A stretch of DNA of 64,000 nucleotides from Chloranthus sessilifolius (lineage: Eukaryota; Streptophyta; Magnoliopsida; Chloranthales; Chloranthaceae). The stretch lies in assembly GCA_021018995.1 (NCBI GenBank), contig CM037584.1, positions 45,087,811 to 45,151,810 of the forward strand, read 5' to 3'. The first letter of the stretch is position 1. Each line of letters begins with the position of its first letter. Below, piece by piece: positions 22,457 through 35,112 of this stretch. Below the pieces are notes generated by a model, which was not told the origin of the DNA, made no database searches, and saw nothing but the letters and a program-made list of their open reading frames with translations. A program made the translations under genes and the position numbers.

Positions 22457-22788
22457 GTTGCATTGTTGTCAACCTTCCAATTTAGCTACCGGACGTGAGT
22501 TAAGTTAACGCAACTTAAGTTTAGGTAATTTTGAAAGGAAAAAAAAGTAATAAAAAGTCGCAATACACAAACCGTATGTTAGCGGTTCATGTATTGATCG
22601 GTCTTGTGGGTTTTATACCATAGAGCTAAATCTTATACAATCATCTGAATCGTGCAAGCTTCAGCTGAATTGTATAAGATACAGGTGGTGTAAGATTCGA
22701 GAGTGAATCCTAACTCGCACAATGTAAAAGTCAATATGAATTGTAGGATTCAGACTTGAAGCATACAATTCAAAGTTTCAAACATATC

Positions 22789-24850
22789 GTTCTATGTAGC
22801 TTGTGTGGCCATTGGAATTCATGGCCTTGCCTCTCTGTTCCCCCTAGCAATGGAACTGTAGAAACTAAAATATGGGCTTCCTTGAAGGAGCCTCAATAAG
22901 CTTATTAAAGATTCAGGGGCTTTATATAGCTACACATTAATGTCAAATTTAGAGACTAGCAAATGAGAAAAGCCTTATGTACATTCGTTAGTTTGTTGTC
23001 CCAAGGAAACATTTTTTAGGGGTTCAGAATGAACAAGTGGAAGGGAAAAAAATGTCAATTACATTGTTGAAGTTGGATTAGTGCACATAGTACAGTTTAG
23101 TTTATTTTGGATAATGCTAGTAACCATAATATTAAGGTCTAAATCGTTCCATGCAGCTTGTGTGGCCATCGGAATTCATGGCCTTGCCTCTGTTCCCCCT
23201 AGCAGTGAAACTGTTGAAACTAAAATAGTAGCTTCCTTGAAGGAGCCTCATTAAGTCCATTAAAAATTCAAGGGCTTTATATAGCTACACATTAATATCG
23301 AATTTAGAGACTAGCGAATGAGAAAAGGCCTTATGTACATTTGTTAGTTTGTTGTCCCAAGCATGGATCAAAATCTCGGTTTTGGTTTCGTTCACCACCA
23401 GAACCGTAATTTGGCCAAATTTCGGTCAAATTTTCGGTAATTTTTGATAAATTTTCAGTAATTTTCGAAAATTTGGTATGAACTTGGTCGATTTTTTTTT
23501 AAAACTCTTTCACATTATTAGAAGACACATTTGAACTATTGAGTCTAAATCCGGTAAGATATCGACAATATTTGACGAAATTCGGCAATATTCGACAAGA
23601 TCCGGCTAAATCTGGGAAGATTCGGCTAGATACGACGAAACTTGAAGATACTCAGGAAGTTACGATAACTTTGGGAGAGAATCCATCAAAGTCCGATGAG
23701 AATCTGTCAAAATCCAGTAACTTTTGGTGAAATCCGACGAGATTTGGGAAGTTACAGTACTATACAAGATTTCGTCAAAATCTGACAATATCCGGCAAAA
23801 TTTCATCAAGCTATGGAAGAAGGAGAGAGGAGAGGAGAAAAATAAATTATAAACTAAGTGTAAAGGAATGAAACTCGAGTAAATGTATTGAAACCAAAAG
23901 AAAATCGAAGCAAAAGACCTTGAAAAATAAAAAAAAATATTAAAAATAGGTGACATTCCAAAATTTCGGCCTTAAATTCAAAATTTCGACTGAAATTTTA
24001 AAAATTTCATATTATCGGCCGGAATTTTCAAATTATCGACCGATAATTTGAAATTTTGGTTATTACCCGAATTTATCCTTATTTTCATTTCGGGTAGGCC
24101 TGGAACCGAAGCATTTCAGCTGAAATTTTGATCCATGGTCCCAAGGAAACATTTTTTGGGGTTCATAATGTACAATTGGAAGGGGGGGGGGATGTCAATT
24201 ACATTGTTGAAGTTGGATTAGTGCACATATTACAATTTATTTCGGATAATGCTAGTAACCATAGTTCTTCTGGAGAGCTTATTAAATAATGATATAACAT
24301 ATTTCAAGACTTCTTGTGCCGCACACTACAATGATTTGGTTTTTGAAGACAATGATAAACTTCCCACTGCGAAACCAATTTTGGATAATGCTTATGTTTC
24401 TTTATAAATATCAACATGTCTTGGATTTGATGAGGTCACACACAATGGTTGAGACTTAAAAAGGCCATGGGCCAAAGGTTTGCTACACAATTTATACATT
24501 TGCAGTCAGTTTTGAGAGAAGAATAAAAAAATTTCACAAGGTAAAACTGACAATGAGAAAGAAGTAGCGGACATAATTCAAGAAATATATTTTGGAAAAA
24601 GGGCAAAAAGTGAGTTTGTGTGATCAAACCCCTCATTAGGGTGTTGAAAATAGTGGACTGTGATAGATCTACTTTAAGGTCTTTATAAGATGCTATGGAT
24701 CGAACAAAAGAAGAAATAAAGGAAACCTTGAAGGTGATATTGTAAAATTATTTCCTTAGAAGAAATTATAGGTGGTAGATATGTCAAGACTTTGCACAAT
24801 ACTTGGCATGCAGCACGACTTATGTAAATCCGCATTTATTTTATGATTTT
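22789..24850 (+). pseudogene. Decayed hAT transposase with tandem duplication
   Basis: Plus-strand fragments resemble the DUF659 and central parts of hAT transposases: VGLVHIVQF and DNASNH (about 23060-23130), CAAHYNDLVFEDNDKLP (about 24330), LDLMRSHT, RFATQFIHLQSV, LYDAMDRTKEEIKET (about 24690) and a degraded YVNPHLFY-like end (about 24820-24840). Frameshifts separate all of these. A roughly 360-bp segment is duplicated in tandem (22789-23148 and 23149 onward), and a MITE (23362-24137) interrupts the second copy. Assignment rests on motif order rather than on one long frame. Confidence 0.65.
23362..24137. mobile_element. hAT MITE inside hAT pseudogene (776 bp)
   Basis: The termini are CATGGATCAAAATCTCGG and, at the right, the complement of CATGGATCAAAATTTCAG. 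A perfect 8-bp target duplication gtcccaag flanks it (23354-23361 and 24138-24145). The interior is rich in AATTTCGG, TCCGG and ATTCGG words and has no coding capacity. Removing it restores continuity with the sister copy at 22789-23148. Confidence 0.93.
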
Positions 24851-25454
24851 TTTTTTTTTTTTTAATTTAAAGGTGGATATAGAAGTCAAAATTGGCTCAG
24901 AAAAGGTCATTCAAAAAACAGTGCCTTTCAAAAATAGACAAAATATATCTAGCGAACTCACAACTTATTCATGAGAGCAAAGAACTCTTGAAAATTTAGT
25001 AAATGTATCTCTTTGTACATCACATCCACATAAGCACTTTAATTTCATAAATTTTTTATAGCTTTGGTTGATTAATAAATTGATTACTCTTGGCACTTTA
25101 ACCATTGATTTTATGATCCAATTAAACTAATTAATAAATTGATTGCTATTAGCACTTTAATTTCATATCCAAAATTACTCTCTCCCAAAGTTTCATAATA
25201 TGATTCATAGATTTAGTACTTAGATAGTTGACGCCAACTTGGATTATCCCTTTTATTTTTACAAAAATTGACCACAATGTTCCTTTGTTGAGTATAATAT
25301 CAAATTTCAGCTAGAAGGATGAAACGAAATTTCCTAGGAGAGTAGAGTCCACCCTTCTACACGCACAACTTCAATAATGGATGCACCTTATATTCAACTT
25401 TAAGTTTAGTGAATGCAAATCGAGATAGGCGCACAGTCCACATTTATGTCCAAT

Positions 25455-25790
25455 CATGGTTTTAAATATCGGTTATATCCGATATATATCGGCCGATATG
25501 TATCGGGTTAGGCCCCATCCAATACGGATCTGCACCCCGATTCTATATGAGGTCAAACATCAGGTCAAACAGGTCAAATATTGGCCCATATCGGGTCATA
25601 ACAGCCAATATGTATCGGATATGACTCTAACAAAATACCAAAAATGCCCTTTTGCAAATTTTTGTATATTTTTTTATTGTTTTAATAATAAAAAAGGCGC
25701 TTGAATATCGGCTGGCTTGGCCGATACATATCTGATATATCGGATACGTACTGGCCTGGGACCCAGCCGATATGCTGATATAAATTGGAC
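25455..25790. mobile_element. hAT-like MITE, right end degraded
   Basis: The left end CATGGTTTTAAATATCGG matches the family terminus seen elsewhere in this window. The interior carries many ATATCGG, CCGATAT and GTATCGG words and its symmetry continues to about 25780. The right terminus and target duplication could not be fixed. Confidence 0.55.
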
Positions 25791-25799
25791 ATTAAATCC

Positions 25800-26279
25800 T
25801 TGTGTCCATTAATTGATACGCAAAAATTTAATAAAGATATAGACAGATATAAACCCACCTGTCATGCAAAAGAAAACAAACCATCAAACTAGTTACTACA
25901 AGCTTGCAAGAAACGCCTCTACTCATTAAAAATTCAACAGGGCTTGCAATGGAAAAAGAAGGGACAATGGAGAACTCCCTATGTCATGAGAAAATATTCA
26001 GGACAGTTATCTTCAAGATTCTAGATCATAAGAATGTAAAATTTGCACAGATTTAGGGTACAAGAACAACTGAACAAGTACATCAATAATGGTACAAGGA
26101 TTTCACTGCACTTGCAAGCATACACAGATTAAGCTATAACAAATTGGGGAAAACAGCATTATAACAGAGGAAGAAAAAGAAACCTCAGAGATAAATACCT
26201 AGACAATTGATGGAGATCAATTACTTGTCCTCAAGTGTCTAAAGGTGCTGTTCCTGCAGTTGAGGATACGGCAAAGCTA
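25800..26279. other. KCS 3' flank
   Basis: Sequence downstream of the KCS stop codon (minus strand). It contains AT-rich stretches where the 3' UTR and poly(A) site should lie, but no unambiguous signal was chosen. Confidence 0.4.
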
Positions 26280-27800
26280 TCACTTAATCTGCACAGGGTA
26301 CCTATCAATGCAACCATCCCAGGGTCCATTACGAGATGGCTTCACGGTCTGAAGCGCCTCCCAGACAGCACTATTACATTTGAAACCACTCCCAAATGCA
26401 ATTTGCCAGACCCGATTTCCCTTTCTCATCCGTTCCTTGGCCTCGATATAAGCCAGCTCGTACCAAATTGAACTAGACGACGTATTCCCAAATCGGTGAA
26501 GTGTCATCCGAGAAGCCTCAACGTGAATTGGGAAGAGCTGCAGATTCTTCTCAAGCTCATCGATCACAGCTCTCCCTCCTGCGTGTATACAAAAATGATC
26601 GAAGGCTAGCTTGAAATCAGGGATATAGGGCTTGACCTTGGCATTAAACAGTTTCTTGATCACCAATGTAGCGAAGAAGAGGAGCTGCTCACTTATAGGC
26701 AGAACAATCGGTCCTAGGGTTGTAATATTGGTCTTAAGTGTATCCCCAGCTATTGCCATGAGATCTTTCGATAGGGAAACCCCAACCTTGCCGGCATCAT
26801 CTTGTTCTTGGTAAACACAATGAAAAGCCTTGTCATCGGCGCCACGGTGGGTTCTAACAACATGAACAAGCTTATACTTAGCCCTCCGCTTATCGGAGGC
26901 CCTGTTAGAGAGAAGCACCGCTGCGCCTCCCACGCGGAAGAGGCAATTAGGTATAAGCATTGATTTCTTGTTACCGAAATACCAATTCTGTGTGATGTTC
27001 TCCGTGCTGACAACAACGGCATACGTCGCACGGTAAACCTGGAGCAGATCTCTTGCGAGATCAACGGCGATTACCCCAGCGCTACAACCCATCCCACCCA
27101 AATTAAAGCTCTTAATATTACCCCTAAGCTTATACTTATTAACGATCATGGCAGAGAGCGAAGGAGTAGGGTTAAAGAGGCTGCAATTGACAACTAGAAT
27201 GCCAATGTCCTTAGGCTTTATACCTGTATTAGCGAACAGCGAATCCAGGGAGCTGAACATGACCTGTTCGGCCTCGTCGCGGGCAGCAGCCATCGAGGGG
27301 CGGGGCGGGAGGCAATGCAGTGCTTCGGGGAGGCACGTCTCTTCTCCGAGACCAGATCGCTCGAGGATCTTGCGCTGGAACTCGAGGGAAGAGTCATCGA
27401 AGTTGCCAAAGTGCTTAGAGTGGTCCATGAAGCGGTCGAATGGGGCTTTGAGCTGCGGCGGCGGAGCATAGCAGGCGTAATCGACGAGGTAAACAGGGCG
27501 CGGCCGAGTCACTATGTAGAGAGTGGAGGCGAAAACAAGAACCGCCGAGCAGACCAAAACACTGACAAGGTTAAATTGGAGGTGGAGCCAGAGGAGGCGA
27601 AGGTCGTTAGGGTTTAAGCGGGCGGCTTCAAAGAGGAGAACGAATATGAGGGGGACGAGAAATAGAGTGGGGAGGTGCGTTACAAGGTAGTGGTAGCCTA
27701 ATTTGACGTACTTGAGTTTCACACTTTGTTGGTAATCGGGTAACCGTCTGATCTGCTGGATCTCCACAGCCATCCCGCCGTTGCTGTTGCTGTTGCTCAT
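26280..27800 (-). CDS. KCS: 3-ketoacyl-CoA synthase (KCS4/KCS9-like)
   Basis: This enzyme condenses malonyl-CoA with a long-chain acyl-CoA, the first and chain-length-determining step of very-long-chain fatty-acid elongation at the endoplasmic reticulum. It is intronless. In numbering from the most upstream in-frame Met (27851), two membrane segments lie at about 55-76 and 92-114, then the FAE1/CUT1 domain (about 115-405) and the C-terminal thiolase-like domain. All family catalytic residues are present: Cys256 (GMGCSAG), His335, His419, His423 (HAGG), His452 and Asn456 (FGNTSSSS). I place the start at the Met at 27800 (506 residues) because the upstream 17 residues are not family-like; the Met at 27773 is also possible. 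By recalled family sequence it is closer to KCS4/KCS9 than to KCS11, but the subgroup needs a phylogeny. Confidence 0.96.
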   Translation of the reverse strand: MSNSNSNGGMAVEIQQIRRLPDYQQSVKLKYVKLGYHYLVTHLPTLFLVPLIFVLLFEAARLNPNDLRLLWLHLQFNLVSVLVCSAVLVFASTLYIVTRPRPVYLVDYACYAPPPQLKAPFDRFMDHSKHFGNFDDSSLEFQRKILERSGLGEETCLPEALHCLPPRPSMAAARDEAEQVMFSSLDSLFANTGIKPKDIGILVVNCSLFNPTPSLSAMIVNKYKLRGNIKSFNLGGMGCSAGVIAVDLARDLLQVYRATYAVVVSTENITQNWYFGNKKSMLIPNCLFRVGGAAVLLSNRASDKRRAKYKLVHVVRTHRGADDKAFHCVYQEQDDAGKVGVSLSKDLMAIAGDTLKTNITTLGPIVLPISEQLLFFATLVIKKLFNAKVKPYIPDFKLAFDHFCIHAGGRAVIDELEKNLQLFPIHVEASRMTLHRFGNTSSSSIWYELAYIEAKERMRKGNRVWQIAFGSGFKCNSAVWEALQTVKPSRNGPWDGCIDRYPVQIK

Positions 27801-27969
27801 CTTGGGTTTTGCTCCACCCCCACCACAGATGCTACGTCTGCTATATATCATATCATCTTTTCATCCTCTATTTCCCGCTCTAACTCTCATGCTATGGACT
27901 AGTGGACTCAACTCGAGTGACCGGAGCAGTTTTTTTCAACCCTCTTTTGTTTTCACGCAACACGAAAAA

Positions 27970-27997
27970 GCGACTTGCGACTTGCGACTTGCGACTT
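27970..27997. repeat. (GCGACTT)4 in the KCS 5' leader
   Basis: Four perfect copies of a 7-bp unit in tandem, between the candidate TATA box and the KCS start codon, probably within or next to the 5' UTR. Confidence 0.9.
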
Positions 27998-28025
27998 GCT
28001 ACCCGTGCCTCGCTGTTTCTATCTT

Positions 28026-28033
28026 TATTTATA
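28026..28033 (-). promoter_or_regulatory. Candidate TATA box of KCS
   Basis: TATAAATA on the minus strand, about 225 bp upstream of the chosen start codon. It is the best TATA-like word in the short interval between the gene and the MITE at 28070. The transcription start would be near 28000. This is inference from sequence alone. Confidence 0.45.
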
Positions 28034-28069
28034 ACCATTTTTATTTTTTTTTTCCCATTTTGGAAGAAG

Positions 28070-28745
28070 TAGGGCTGCAACCGATCTTGGCCGAGCCCAA
28101 GCTTAGGTGAGCTCTAGCTCGACTCTATTTTATACGAGTCGAGCTGTGATCGGCTCTAGGCTCTTCAAGCTTGAAAATTCAAAGCTCTAGCTAGACTCTC
28201 CGAATTCGGGCTAAACTTCGAGCTAAAAATATTTTATCATAAAAAAATTCTTCCTAATACTATTTAAAACTTCTACTTAATTAAATATACATTCTATAAA
28301 AGATTTAAATGAACAATTAAATACAACGCAACATATAAAATAAATAAATAAATGTCGAAGGTTTAATTCTTGTCCTCTTGATTTTGGACCTGTTGGCAGT
28401 CGCCCTACGGCGCCGGGTGCTTACATGTGAGAGAGAGAGGAGACAGTCGTATCCCGTATGCATGAGAAAGAAAGTGAGAGAGGTTTAAAAATCACTCAAA
28501 CCAGAGATAAGTAGAAGTTGAGTTTCACGATCCAATTGGTATAATCCATATGCGTGAGATTGTGACTCTGTGAGAGAGAGAAGGTGAGAATTTCAACAAC
28601 AAGAGAGAAGAAGTAGGAGTTGAGTTGCAGCCGTAGGTAGGAATAACAATGGGGTAAAAGTTTTTATTTTATTCTTCAAAGTAACAGTTAGATAACTTAA
28701 ATTGTTACTTTAAAGGATAAAATAGACCTTTCAAAGTTAATTACT

Positions 28746-28797
<52 letters not shown>

Positions 28798-28966
28798 TGA
28801 GCCATAGAGTCGAATCGGCCTTAGTTCGACTATGACTTTGTTCATTCGAATTACAAACTGTCCAACTTAGTTTGGCTCTCGAGTCGAGCTCTAAAAAGAA
28901 AAACTCTTATTTTTCGAGCCGAGCCAAGCTGAGTTGTCGAGCTGACTCGGCTCTATTGCAGCCCTA
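28070..28966. mobile_element. hAT-type MITE upstream of KCS (897 bp)
   Basis: Perfect 11-bp terminal inverted repeats TAGGGCTGCAA and TTGCAGCCCTA, with subterminal GAGCTC, CTCGAG and GAGCCGAGC words arranged as imperfect palindromes. The interior includes GA-rich stretches and a (TA)n tract at about 28752-28795. The flanking 8-mers (ggaagaag and aggaaaag) are not a clean duplication, so the insertion is old or the boundaries have changed. It has no coding capacity. Confidence 0.78.
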
Positions 28967-29019
28967 AGGAAAAGGTCTTAAGCTTTCACAATGGGGCCCA
29001 CATATCTGTTGTTACGTGA

Positions 29020-29559
29020 TAAGGTTGCAAATGGGTCGGGACCAGTTGGACCCAACTCAAAAACCAACCCATTTAAGCTCAAATCGGACCCAATTGAAAA
29101 ATGAGTTCAAATCTGGTACAAGTTGGAGGAGACCCAATCTGACCCATGCTGTACTTGTGTTAGGTCTGAATATTTGAATTAAGTTATATTATATTTGTTT
29201 ATTATTTTTTTCTCTGAAAGAGTTAAAAGTCTATAAGCCTAGCTTATTTAGAGAGAGAGAGAATGAATATAGGACAAGATAATAATAAGATCTTATGACA
29301 AGCGTTTCTCCTACGAGTTATTGGCTTAGCCTATATGTTTAATATTTTCATATGATAGAAATTAATAAATTTTACTTGCAATCGACCCGATGTTCAATGG
29401 GTCAAATCTGAATCTACCTAGACCCAGACCCAAACCTATACCCAAACCTAAAAAGGGTCTAATTTTTTTTATTTGGACCGACTTGGACCCGTCCCAATTC
29501 CAAATGGGTAGAATCTAGTTCACAGTGAGCCAAATCGGACCCAACCCATGTCACCCCTA
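29020..29559. mobile_element. hAT-type MITE (540 bp)
   Basis: Left end TAAGGTTGCAAATGGGTCGG and right end (complement TAGGGGTGACATGGGTTGGG) are imperfect inverted repeats. The flanking 8-mers ttacgtga (29012-29019) and ttacttga (29560-29567) match at 7 of 8. The interior repeats GGACCCAA and GGGTCC words and contains no open frame of note. Confidence 0.8.
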
Positions 29560-29567
29560 TTACTTGA

Positions 29568-30704
29568 AGATTGAGACTCTTTAACTTTTTCAAAAATAAT
29601 GGGTATCAGTATTTTGTTCACTTTTAACAAATGAAAAATGTCATTTAAAAGAACATGCACATTTTGACATCGATTGAGCCTAATATGATATCGCTTTTAA
29701 TTAAATGGCATTTATGTTCACTGTGAGTATATATATATATATATACATTATTTAAAAAAATATATATTAAAGGTTTGGACCCCCTCACGTAATAAAAGAT
29801 AAAATGGCCTCTATCACATAAAAGTAAAAAATTTGGAATCCCTATTAGTAATCCGACTTTATTTATTTATAAGCCGAGGACTATGCATCAAACACAGTCA
29901 TGAGAGCAGCGTCCAGATCAATTGAGCACCATGTGACACCTATCACGAGGATTGGGTATCATGATAATTTAGATAAGATCGATCAGATATCACTCAAAAA
30001 AATTAGACATGATCCACCATATATTCATCATTGAAAATGTAGTCACAAAGTTGGTTGGGCGTCACCTTATAGATATTATTTTAAATCGCATGCCCTACAG
30101 CTTGATCAATTTAAAACTAGTGCTGTCTTGATTTCATCATGGCACATGACGTCTGATTTGGCATCCCAATTGTTGGTTAGTGGTTATAGGTTACGTGCAA
30201 GAAATAGTGTAATAAAAACTGCAACCAACTTTGGCTACCGGGCTACTCACTTCGTGCAACACGACGGCACACATCTGCTTTGTTGACTTTACAAGTTTTT
30301 AATGTTACCGACTTCAATGGTTGTTTGCTTGCCGTTTATTTGGTTTAGATGGAGGGTCTTTGGACGATCATCTTTAATTGGCCTGCGTGTCGCCATCTAC
30401 TTTCATAGGGTGCCGCTGGTCAACGTCGATGGCTAAAATTAAAGACTGAATGCGTCTCACGCTATCTACACGGATTTGGACTGCCCACCTGTTCTCCTCA
30501 ACAATATTACATTAATACCTGATTACTTTCGTAGAAAGTCTTGCATTCAGTAGATTTATGCTTTTTCTAGAAGAGTAGAGTTGCGCAATATAATCTTTGA
30601 TTTTGTACATTAGCTAATTTTATTTTAGGGTAATTTTTAGAATCGACACGGTCAAATTCACCTTTTATGCTAGAGATTCAAAAGTTTCACCTTTCTCGAA
30701 ACTG
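29568..30704. other. Intergenic, no feature recognised
   Basis: AT-rich sequence with a short (TA)n near 29730 and no coding or RNA-gene similarity that I can support. Confidence 0.5.
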
Positions 30705-30885
30705 ATTGCAGTAATAAATTGAAACAGAAAAATTTTGCATAATCAGGATGCATCGTATTTCGGTATCCTTGAAATACGTAAATACTAATTTGAAATATGT
30801 GAATACTCAAAATTTTGAACCCAAAAATCTGTGCAGTCCTGATTATGCAAATTTTTTTTGAAGTAGTATACTGCTGCAAAACTTA
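30705..30885. repeat. Short inverted-repeat element
   Basis: Arms of about 45 bp face each other: TTTTGCATAATCAGGATGCA at about 30732 and the inverted TGCAGTCCTGATTATGCAAA at about 30834. Total length is about 180 bp, consistent with a MITE. No target duplication was assigned. Confidence 0.55.
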
Positions 30886-31389
30886 AAAAAAAATAATCCT
30901 CTTTTCGCTAAGTGTCCTAGTTTGAAGCCCAGCCGACCCTGAGAGAAGTAAAAAGTTGAAGACCCCTTCTATGACTTTCTTTAACCCACAAAAGTATCCA
31001 CTTCTTCCTCATTTTAATCAGCTCCAGTTAATGAGAGATAGAAAAGGCGAAGGTAAAGACTTCTTCTTCCTCAATCCGATCAGCTCTTTGAAAGTAGAAA
31101 ACACATACTTGAGAGAAGAAGACCCTACAGTTTGTCACTGTGACGGGAGGTATATTCATATATCAATTTTCTACACGGTCATTATCGATTGTATAAACCG
31201 TCGATATCGCCTTTTTAAACAATCTATATCGATTGTCTAGATAGTTGCTAATTGGGAAAACTTAAAAAAATTAATTTAAATTATAAATCGTCGAAAGAAG
31301 AAGAAAAATTTCTACAACAGTTGAAAATAATTTGATTTCGATGAAGGTGAATCTCACAAGCCATTTTTAAATGGGTGGTATTATTTAAA

Positions 31390-32452
31390 AATGACCATCA
31401 TACTCTTTTTCTCCCACGCAATCTTTGAGGGAACCTACATTGCAAACCCCCTAAAACCTGTTGATTGCTTCAAATCAGACGATCTAGATCATTTTTTACC
31501 CCAATCTTCCACGCGATGGATGAGCGTACCATCGGACGGTCTGATTTTTTATCCCACGTGATACTGATGACCAAAAATGGCGTTTGAGCATGATGTGTGC
31601 CATGTGAAATCTCATCTCGTGTGCAAGTAGTTGTTGTCTAATTTTGCGGATAAAACATATGGTCGGATGGTATGTTCATTATCTTGAGATCCATTGTATG
31701 GAAGATTGAGGTGAAGCATGATTGTCTGATTTGAAGCAGTCAACGAGTTTCAAGTGATTTAGAACGTAGGAGCCTCAAGAGATTGTGTGGGCGGGAACAA
31801 AGGTATCTTACTCTAAACTAATATGTGTTCAATCAAGGCATGTGATGTGCACCGACAAGTTTTTTCAAAATTGTGTGCAAGGAGACATAATGTGCGTGCA
31901 AATAATGGCTCTATTGACACAGGGGAATATATTTCATACAACAACACTCACCTTATTAATATAAGTGGGAAAGCAAATGTACAGTATAGAAATCACGACC
32001 TCAAGCCGCCACAAAGGAGGGAGGGTATCAACTAAGCTATCACTCAATCGGTGGCAATTAGCTTATTTTGGAGATTTGTACCATGTGAAATGAAAAATTG
32101 ACCGTCTGATAGTATGTTCATGATCTCACTATTCATCATGTCGAGCATTGAGGTGAAAATGATCGTCTGATTTGAAGACGTCAACGGGTTTCAAGTGATT
32201 TCAAACGTAGGCGCCCCCGGAGATTGCGTGGGTATGAACAAAGGTATCCTACTCTAAACTAATGTATGCACAATCAAGGCATGTGAGGACACATAATGCG
32301 AGTGCAAGTAATGGCTCTATTGGCTTTGGGGAATATATTTTACACAGCAACAACACTTACCTTATTAATATAAAAGGGAGGAAGCAAATGTGGAGTGTAG
32401 AAACCTCAAGCTCCACATGGGAGAGAAGATACCAACTAAGCTCCCACTCTAT
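31390..32452. repeat. Foldback repeat, MULE-like, partly duplicated
   Basis: A left arm (about 31400-31615) and right arm (about 31640-31815) are long imperfect inverted repeats with shared words such as CAATCT(C/T)TTGAGG, GATTTGAAGCAGTCAACG, GATCCATTGTATGG and CCATGTGAAAT. The right arm and its flank recur as a direct copy at about 32090-32452. The same arm sequence recurs at 38237-38760 and 41810-42110, so it is a dispersed family. Long inverted termini suggest a Mutator-like origin, but no 9-bp target duplication was confirmed. Confidence 0.6.
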
Positions 32453-32462
32453 ACGTGATAAT

Positions 32463-32768
32463 CATAGTGACAAATTTCGTTTTCGGCAACATTTCAGTAA
32501 GAGGTCATTTCAATTCATTTCGGATAAATTTTGAGAAAAATTGAAAAAGTTTCAAGAAAATTTCGAGGAGTACAAAAAATATTTAAAATAAATTATATTT
32601 AAACTTCATAAAAAATTTATTTATTATTTTTAAAATGATAAAAATTAAAAGAGATTTATTAAGAAATTTTAGAGAAATCATCGAAATTTTGTCGAAAGTT
32701 TCGCTCGACTCTTGTTTCGATAAATTTTGAAGAAATTTTGAAGAATTTTGTAGAAATTTGTCACTATA
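32463..32768. mobile_element. hAT-type MITE (306 bp)
   Basis: The termini CATAGTGACAAATTTC (left) and the complement of TATAGTGACAAATTTC (right) are near-perfect inverted repeats. The perfect 8-bp target duplication gtgataat lies at 32455-32462 and 32769-32776. The interior is AT-rich with repeated AAATTTCG-like words. Confidence 0.9.
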
Positions 32769-32776
32769 GTGATAAT

Positions 32777-33238
32777 TAGACTATTTGGTGTTACTTAATG
32801 CTATTTTTTATATTTATTATTTTATCCTTATCCCTCAAATCTCGGCCAAATATATCACAAGAAAAAAAGGGCGTTTTAATTATGAGTAACTTCATTTAAA
32901 ACAAGAGATTCTTTCTTCTCAAATAGGTTGCGTGTGAAAATTGTTGAAAATTGTTGACCCATGCCATCGACCGACCAACGTTGATTCCATGGGACACACA
33001 TCTCAAAAAGTAATAAAAACCCACATTTGGTACATCCACGAATACATTTACGTTTTACGATGTGTGCTGCATGGAATAGAAATCTACGTGGAATGTAATT
33101 GACCAATGATTTCAAGATCTATAGTATGAAAGATTAAGACTAACTTTTGATTGTAAAAAAATATGCCCAAAATGCCCAAGTTGCAAAGAATGGCTAATTC
33201 ATAAGTTCTACTAAGTCTCTACCGTATAAAACACGAGT
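32777..33238. other. Intergenic, no feature recognised
   Basis: AT-rich spacer between two hAT-type elements. Nothing supported. Confidence 0.5.
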
Positions 33239-33246
33239 GGAGAAAC

Positions 33247-35073
33247 CATGGTTTAAAATATTGGCCAAAATTTTAATTCATCGGCCGAATATATGGTGAT
33301 TATGATATTTTTAGTTGATAATTTTTATGCATTTAACTGAGTTGTTTTTATGCATTTTTTGAGTTTTAAAAATAAAAATAAAAATTTAATGTCATGACCC
33401 GAAATTTTACTCAATTTCTGAGGGCCTAAAATTTCGAGTTATGACCCGCATATATCTCGAATATGTTAAGTGGATATATACTTAATCAGAGTTATTGCGC
33501 AAATCTAACTTCACGAAATCCGTGATAATCAACACATAAAGGTAGAATATAAAACAATCATAAAAATTAAATAAATGCGATAAAATTCAAGTAAACTACC
33601 AATAAAATAATAATGCAAGTTAGAGACAGATCCGATATAAGAAAGCTAAAGTCAATATCAAAGTATTAAATGAAACGAGATATCGAGTCTAAAACTATCA
33701 ATAATCGGTGCTCGAATCAACGTCATCACTGAGGTCCTCTTGGTACTCAGCTGTGTCGCCCTCTCAAGGCTCCTGGTACTCAATGCCACGTGATCAACAA
33801 AGTCAACGTCAATAGGATCTGAATAGCCGACGTCTACTCTACCAACATAATCACCTGCAGCAGTTTAGATTTTCGTGTGATAAATTTACTCAATCACGTA
33901 AACTCAGTGGATACACCAGCAATCCACCCCATTCTACTCAGGTGTATTGTGGGTGTATCAAGTGAATGATAACATAGTATAACAATAAAATCAGAAAGAA
34001 TATGACAAATCAAGTGTATATCGTAAACTCATATTATAATCATAAATGCAGAACCATGATTTAGACACTCATATCCTAACGTACCTTACCATATTCCATA
34101 TCATATTATATTTTATTATTCTCGTGCATATGTCTGTATATCGCATGAGCGTAACTAACATACTCATAAATCCTAAATGACTTGTATCATAGTCGCTGCT
34201 CGAGCTACTATATGAGGGTCACCATAGTATCATACCATCATATTATAACGCCCCCGTATCATACTCATACTCCTCCATCCAGACCAATGGGGAGACATAA
34301 ATGGTCACACATACTCACAATCTACTGATACTCTCGGTCATACTCATACTGTCTTCTAAAGACTCGTCTTGATTATAAGATGTTGTTGCCCTTACGGTGG
34401 CTACGCAAGGAACGTCTCATATAGAGACTTAAGTTCTTATTCTCTTGCTGGCCTACACAGTGGTGTTTTATTATCGTACTCGTAACATATCTTATCTCAT
34501 ACTGATACTCGTATCATACTCTTACAACTTAATTCTAAGACAAACTATAGTGGGAAAACCTCACTAAAGCTAAGGCTCAAAACTCGAATCTCATATCATA
34601 ACTCATATCTTATCCTCTTATATTAAAACTCAGGGTGATAAGGTCACCGTATATGCCACCGTATATAAGGTTACACTAAATTCATACTCACCCGATTCGT
34701 CATGATGTCTCATACCATCATGAGTTATAAGATATGTGAATACGATGTATTCCTCGCTTCGATACCATCTCGGCGAATCACCACACTCAAGTATAGACAT
34801 GATCTCATATACCCACGTACATATGACCTAACATGTCCACAACTCGTATAACATGATCAAGATGAAGACACAAAATTATCATACACACAATATAAATTTA
34901 TATTTAGATTTAGTTATTTTTATATTGAATTATATTTACATCAATACAAATATAGAATAAGGTAGTTATTATTGTGATTTCGAAAATGTGAAGATTAAAG
35001 TTTGATTTTCACGAGGTATTAGATTTTTAACACTTTGGGTTACCGAAGAGGTCACGTTGAAGCGATAAATTGA

Positions 35074-35112
<39 letters not shown>

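Noticed and set aside
24240..24850. Possible intact hAT gene
   Set aside because: Motifs fall in different frames with several stops; annotated only as a pseudogene.
27148..27617. Plus-strand frames opposite the KCS gene
   Set aside because: They are antisense shadows of a strongly conserved coding sequence.
30956..31240. 94-codon plus-strand frame
   Set aside because: AT-rich, no recognisable domain, no evidence of conservation.
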